Part shown: in pieces, positions 6,436-7,458 of the stretch
Numbering within the stretch: the stretch's first letter is position 1
Layout of the letters: every line of letters begins with the position of its first letter
NCBI GenBank assembly: GCA_003165095.1
Contig: PLSH01000311.1
Span: 1 to 7,458 of the forward strand
DNA from: Acidobacteriaceae bacterium
GTDB taxonomy: Bacteria; Acidobacteriota; Terriglobia; Terriglobales; Acidobacteriaceae
DNA: 7,458 nt
Reading direction: 5' to 3'
The notes under the pieces: model-generated
Database searches by the model: none
What the model saw: the letters and a program-made list of their open reading frames with translations, nothing else
Told to the model about the DNA's origin: nothing
Program-made: the position numbers and the translations under genes

Positions 6436-7458
6436 TCAGAACCTCAGCCGTACAGTGGTTTGCAGGCTGCGCATGGCGCTCGTGGAATTGGGTTCGCCGA
6501 ATTGTTCGGCATTGCTCAGGCTGGCGTCGCTCCAGGTCGTGTTCCAGCGCGTGAACTCCGGGTGGTTGAGCAGGTTGGTTGCGTTCACCGTGAGATCGAG
6601 ATAAAGCTTCCCATGCGGACGAAACGTGCGCGCCAGCGAGCTGTCGAGGCTGAACTGGCTCGGCCCGGTAATCGAATCCCGGCCCGCCGTGCCCCATTGG
6701 CCCGGCGCGGGAGCTTCGTAGGCCAGAGAGTTGAGGTGCGTGCCCGATCCCGGCGCGCCCGCGGCCACGCTATAGATCGATGCGCCAGTGAGGCTGGGCC
6801 GTATCGTTGAAAATCCCGTGCCCGGAACATTGACGGGATAGACCGGCGTCTCCGGCAGTCCGGTGTCCTCTGAAAGCGTGCCCAGCAGCGTCCACTCCTT
6901 CAGCAGCCTGCCACGCCATCCGCTCATGAGCGTTCCGCCGTGCAGCCCCTCGCCGCTGGTGTATTGCGCAGAGAGATTGACCAGTTGACGCTGATCGAAT
7001 GTTGAGAGCGCGCGCTCGCCGCGTGGATCGCGCCAGTTCTGCGCAACGGCCGCGGAGGAGCTGGACGAAGACCCCGAAGCCGCGCTCTGGCTTTGCGCGC
7101 TCGAAGTAACGTAACCCTGGCCGCCCAGTTGAGCGTCATCGTCGATGGACTTCGAGTATGTGTACTCAAGCGATGCCGTGAATCCATTGTGCAGCCTGCG
7201 GCGCAACTGAACTTGTCCGGCCTCGCGTATGGAATTGCCGCCCGAGGCGCGATACACAAATCCCGAGGGACAATCCGGGCAGGGATTGGTTGCGCCGATG
7301 GGATTGGTGTTGGGAAGAATCTGCTGCGCGCCATGCGTGCCCTTCACGCCGGAATAAGTTGCCACCATCTGCATGGCCGCGGGCAGGTCGCGCTGCACGC
7401 TCAACTGCCACGTCTGCGCGTAGCCGAATCGGTAATTGGGATCGATGGCAAAGGTGTC
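6436..7458 (-). CDS. Oar-like TonB-dependent outer-membrane receptor, C-terminal 340 residues (N-terminus beyond right edge)
   Basis: The frame is open to the window edge, so the carboxypeptidase-like regulatory domain, plug and early barrel lie outside. Visible landmarks of acidobacterial Oar-like receptors are FGYAQTWQLSVQRDLP (from residue 11), YSGVKGTH, LPNTNPIG, LEYTYSKSIDD (97-107), DQRQLVNLSAQY (about 155-166), a strand pair near LLKEWTLLGTL, LDLTVNATNLLNHPEF, and a C-terminus reading MRSLQTTVRLRF. The terminal aromatic residue is the usual signal for outer-membrane barrel insertion. A serine-rich stretch sits in one probable surface loop. Such receptors take up large ligands using TonB energy; the ligand here is unknown. 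The stop codon is 2 bases before the VWFA start, which points to one transcript and coupled translation. Confidence 0.92.
   Translation of the reverse strand, partial: DTFAIDPNYRFGYAQTWQLSVQRDLPAAMQMVATYSGVKGTHGAQQILPNTNPIGATNPCPDCPSGFVYRASGGNSIREAGQVQLRRRLHNGFTASLEYTYSKSIDDDAQLGGQGYVTSSAQSQSAASGSSSSSSAAVAQNWRDPRGERALSTFDQRQLVNLSAQYTSGEGLHGGTLMSGWRGRLLKEWTLLGTLSEDTGLPETPVYPVNVPGTGFSTIRPSLTGASIYSVAAGAPGSGTHLNSLAYEAPAPGQWGTAGRDSITGPSQFSLDSSLARTFRPHGKLYLDLTVNATNLLNHPEFTRWNTTWSDASLSNAEQFGEPNSTSAMRSLQTTVRLRF
6442..6445 (-). promoter_or_regulatory. Shine-Dalgarno of the VWFA gene inside the receptor's last codons
   Basis: GAGG on the minus strand lies 8 bases before the ATG at 6433 and overlaps the final codons of the receptor gene. 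A ribosome finishing the receptor would be positioned to restart, consistent with translational coupling. Confidence 0.65.
7048..7104 (-). other. Serine-rich low-complexity segment in the receptor
   Basis: Codes for residues 119-137 of the fragment, which are almost only Ser, Ala, Gly and Gln and include six consecutive serines. It lies between the conserved strand YTYSKSIDD and the conserved NWRDPRGERALS segment, a position expected to be a loop of the barrel. It looks like a variable loop expansion rather than a domain. Confidence 0.6.

Noticed and set aside
5363..6604. Long plus-strand open frame (413 codons)
   Set aside because: It lies antisense to the VWFA gene and the end of the receptor gene. 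The translation is compositionally biased, with no domain, signal peptide or ribosome site.
6434..6697. In-frame upstream extension of the VWFA protein
   Set aside because: It overlaps the receptor gene in another frame, its translation is low-quality, and it would bury the signal peptide internally.

Overview
The window most likely comes from an Acidobacteriota chromosome, class Terriglobia or a close relative. This rests on three things: a secreted protein of the 'VWFA-related Acidobacterial domain' type, the C-terminal end of an Oar-like TonB-dependent receptor placed directly before it, and a secreted S53 protease that ends in the Ser/Thr/Gly-rich Ig-like repeats common in acidobacterial exoproteins. 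The DNA is GC-rich by eye. I see no tRNA, rRNA, CRISPR array, transposase or integration scar.

Layout. (1) 1..1682, minus strand: a secreted glycoside hydrolase of family GH92 (alpha-mannosidase type), cut by the left edge of the window; it has no stop in the window and its C-terminal part is missing. (2) About 1695..1905: a divergent intergenic region of roughly 210 bp, with an extended -10 element facing the GH92 gene and a strong Shine-Dalgarno facing the protease. (3) 1906..4188, plus strand: a complete 760-residue secreted S53 (sedolisin/kumamolisin) prepro-protease with an intact catalytic set and two tandem 96-residue C-terminal repeats. (4) 4189..4312: a short convergent intergenic region holding a strong hairpin plus T-tract terminator. 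(5) 4313..6433, minus strand: a complete 706-residue secreted VWFA-related protein with a degenerate metal site. (6) 6436..7458, minus strand: the last 340 residues of an Oar-like TonB-dependent outer-membrane receptor, cut by the right edge. Its stop codon lies 2 bases before the VWFA start, so these two genes are almost certainly co-transcribed and translationally coupled.

How they fit together. All four proteins are exported: two are predicted polymer-degrading enzymes (mannose-containing glycans; proteins at acid pH), one is an outer-membrane receptor, and one is a periplasmic or surface protein of unknown role. This resembles scavenging of extracellular polymers by a soil heterotroph. 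A joint function for the GH92 enzyme and protease with the receptor/VWFA pair is inference only, because they are in separate transcription units. The most unusual points are the fungal-like motif set in the GH92 enzyme, the tight receptor-VWFA coupling, and the loss of the DxSxS metal motif in the VWFA protein. I found no clearly new multi-gene system.
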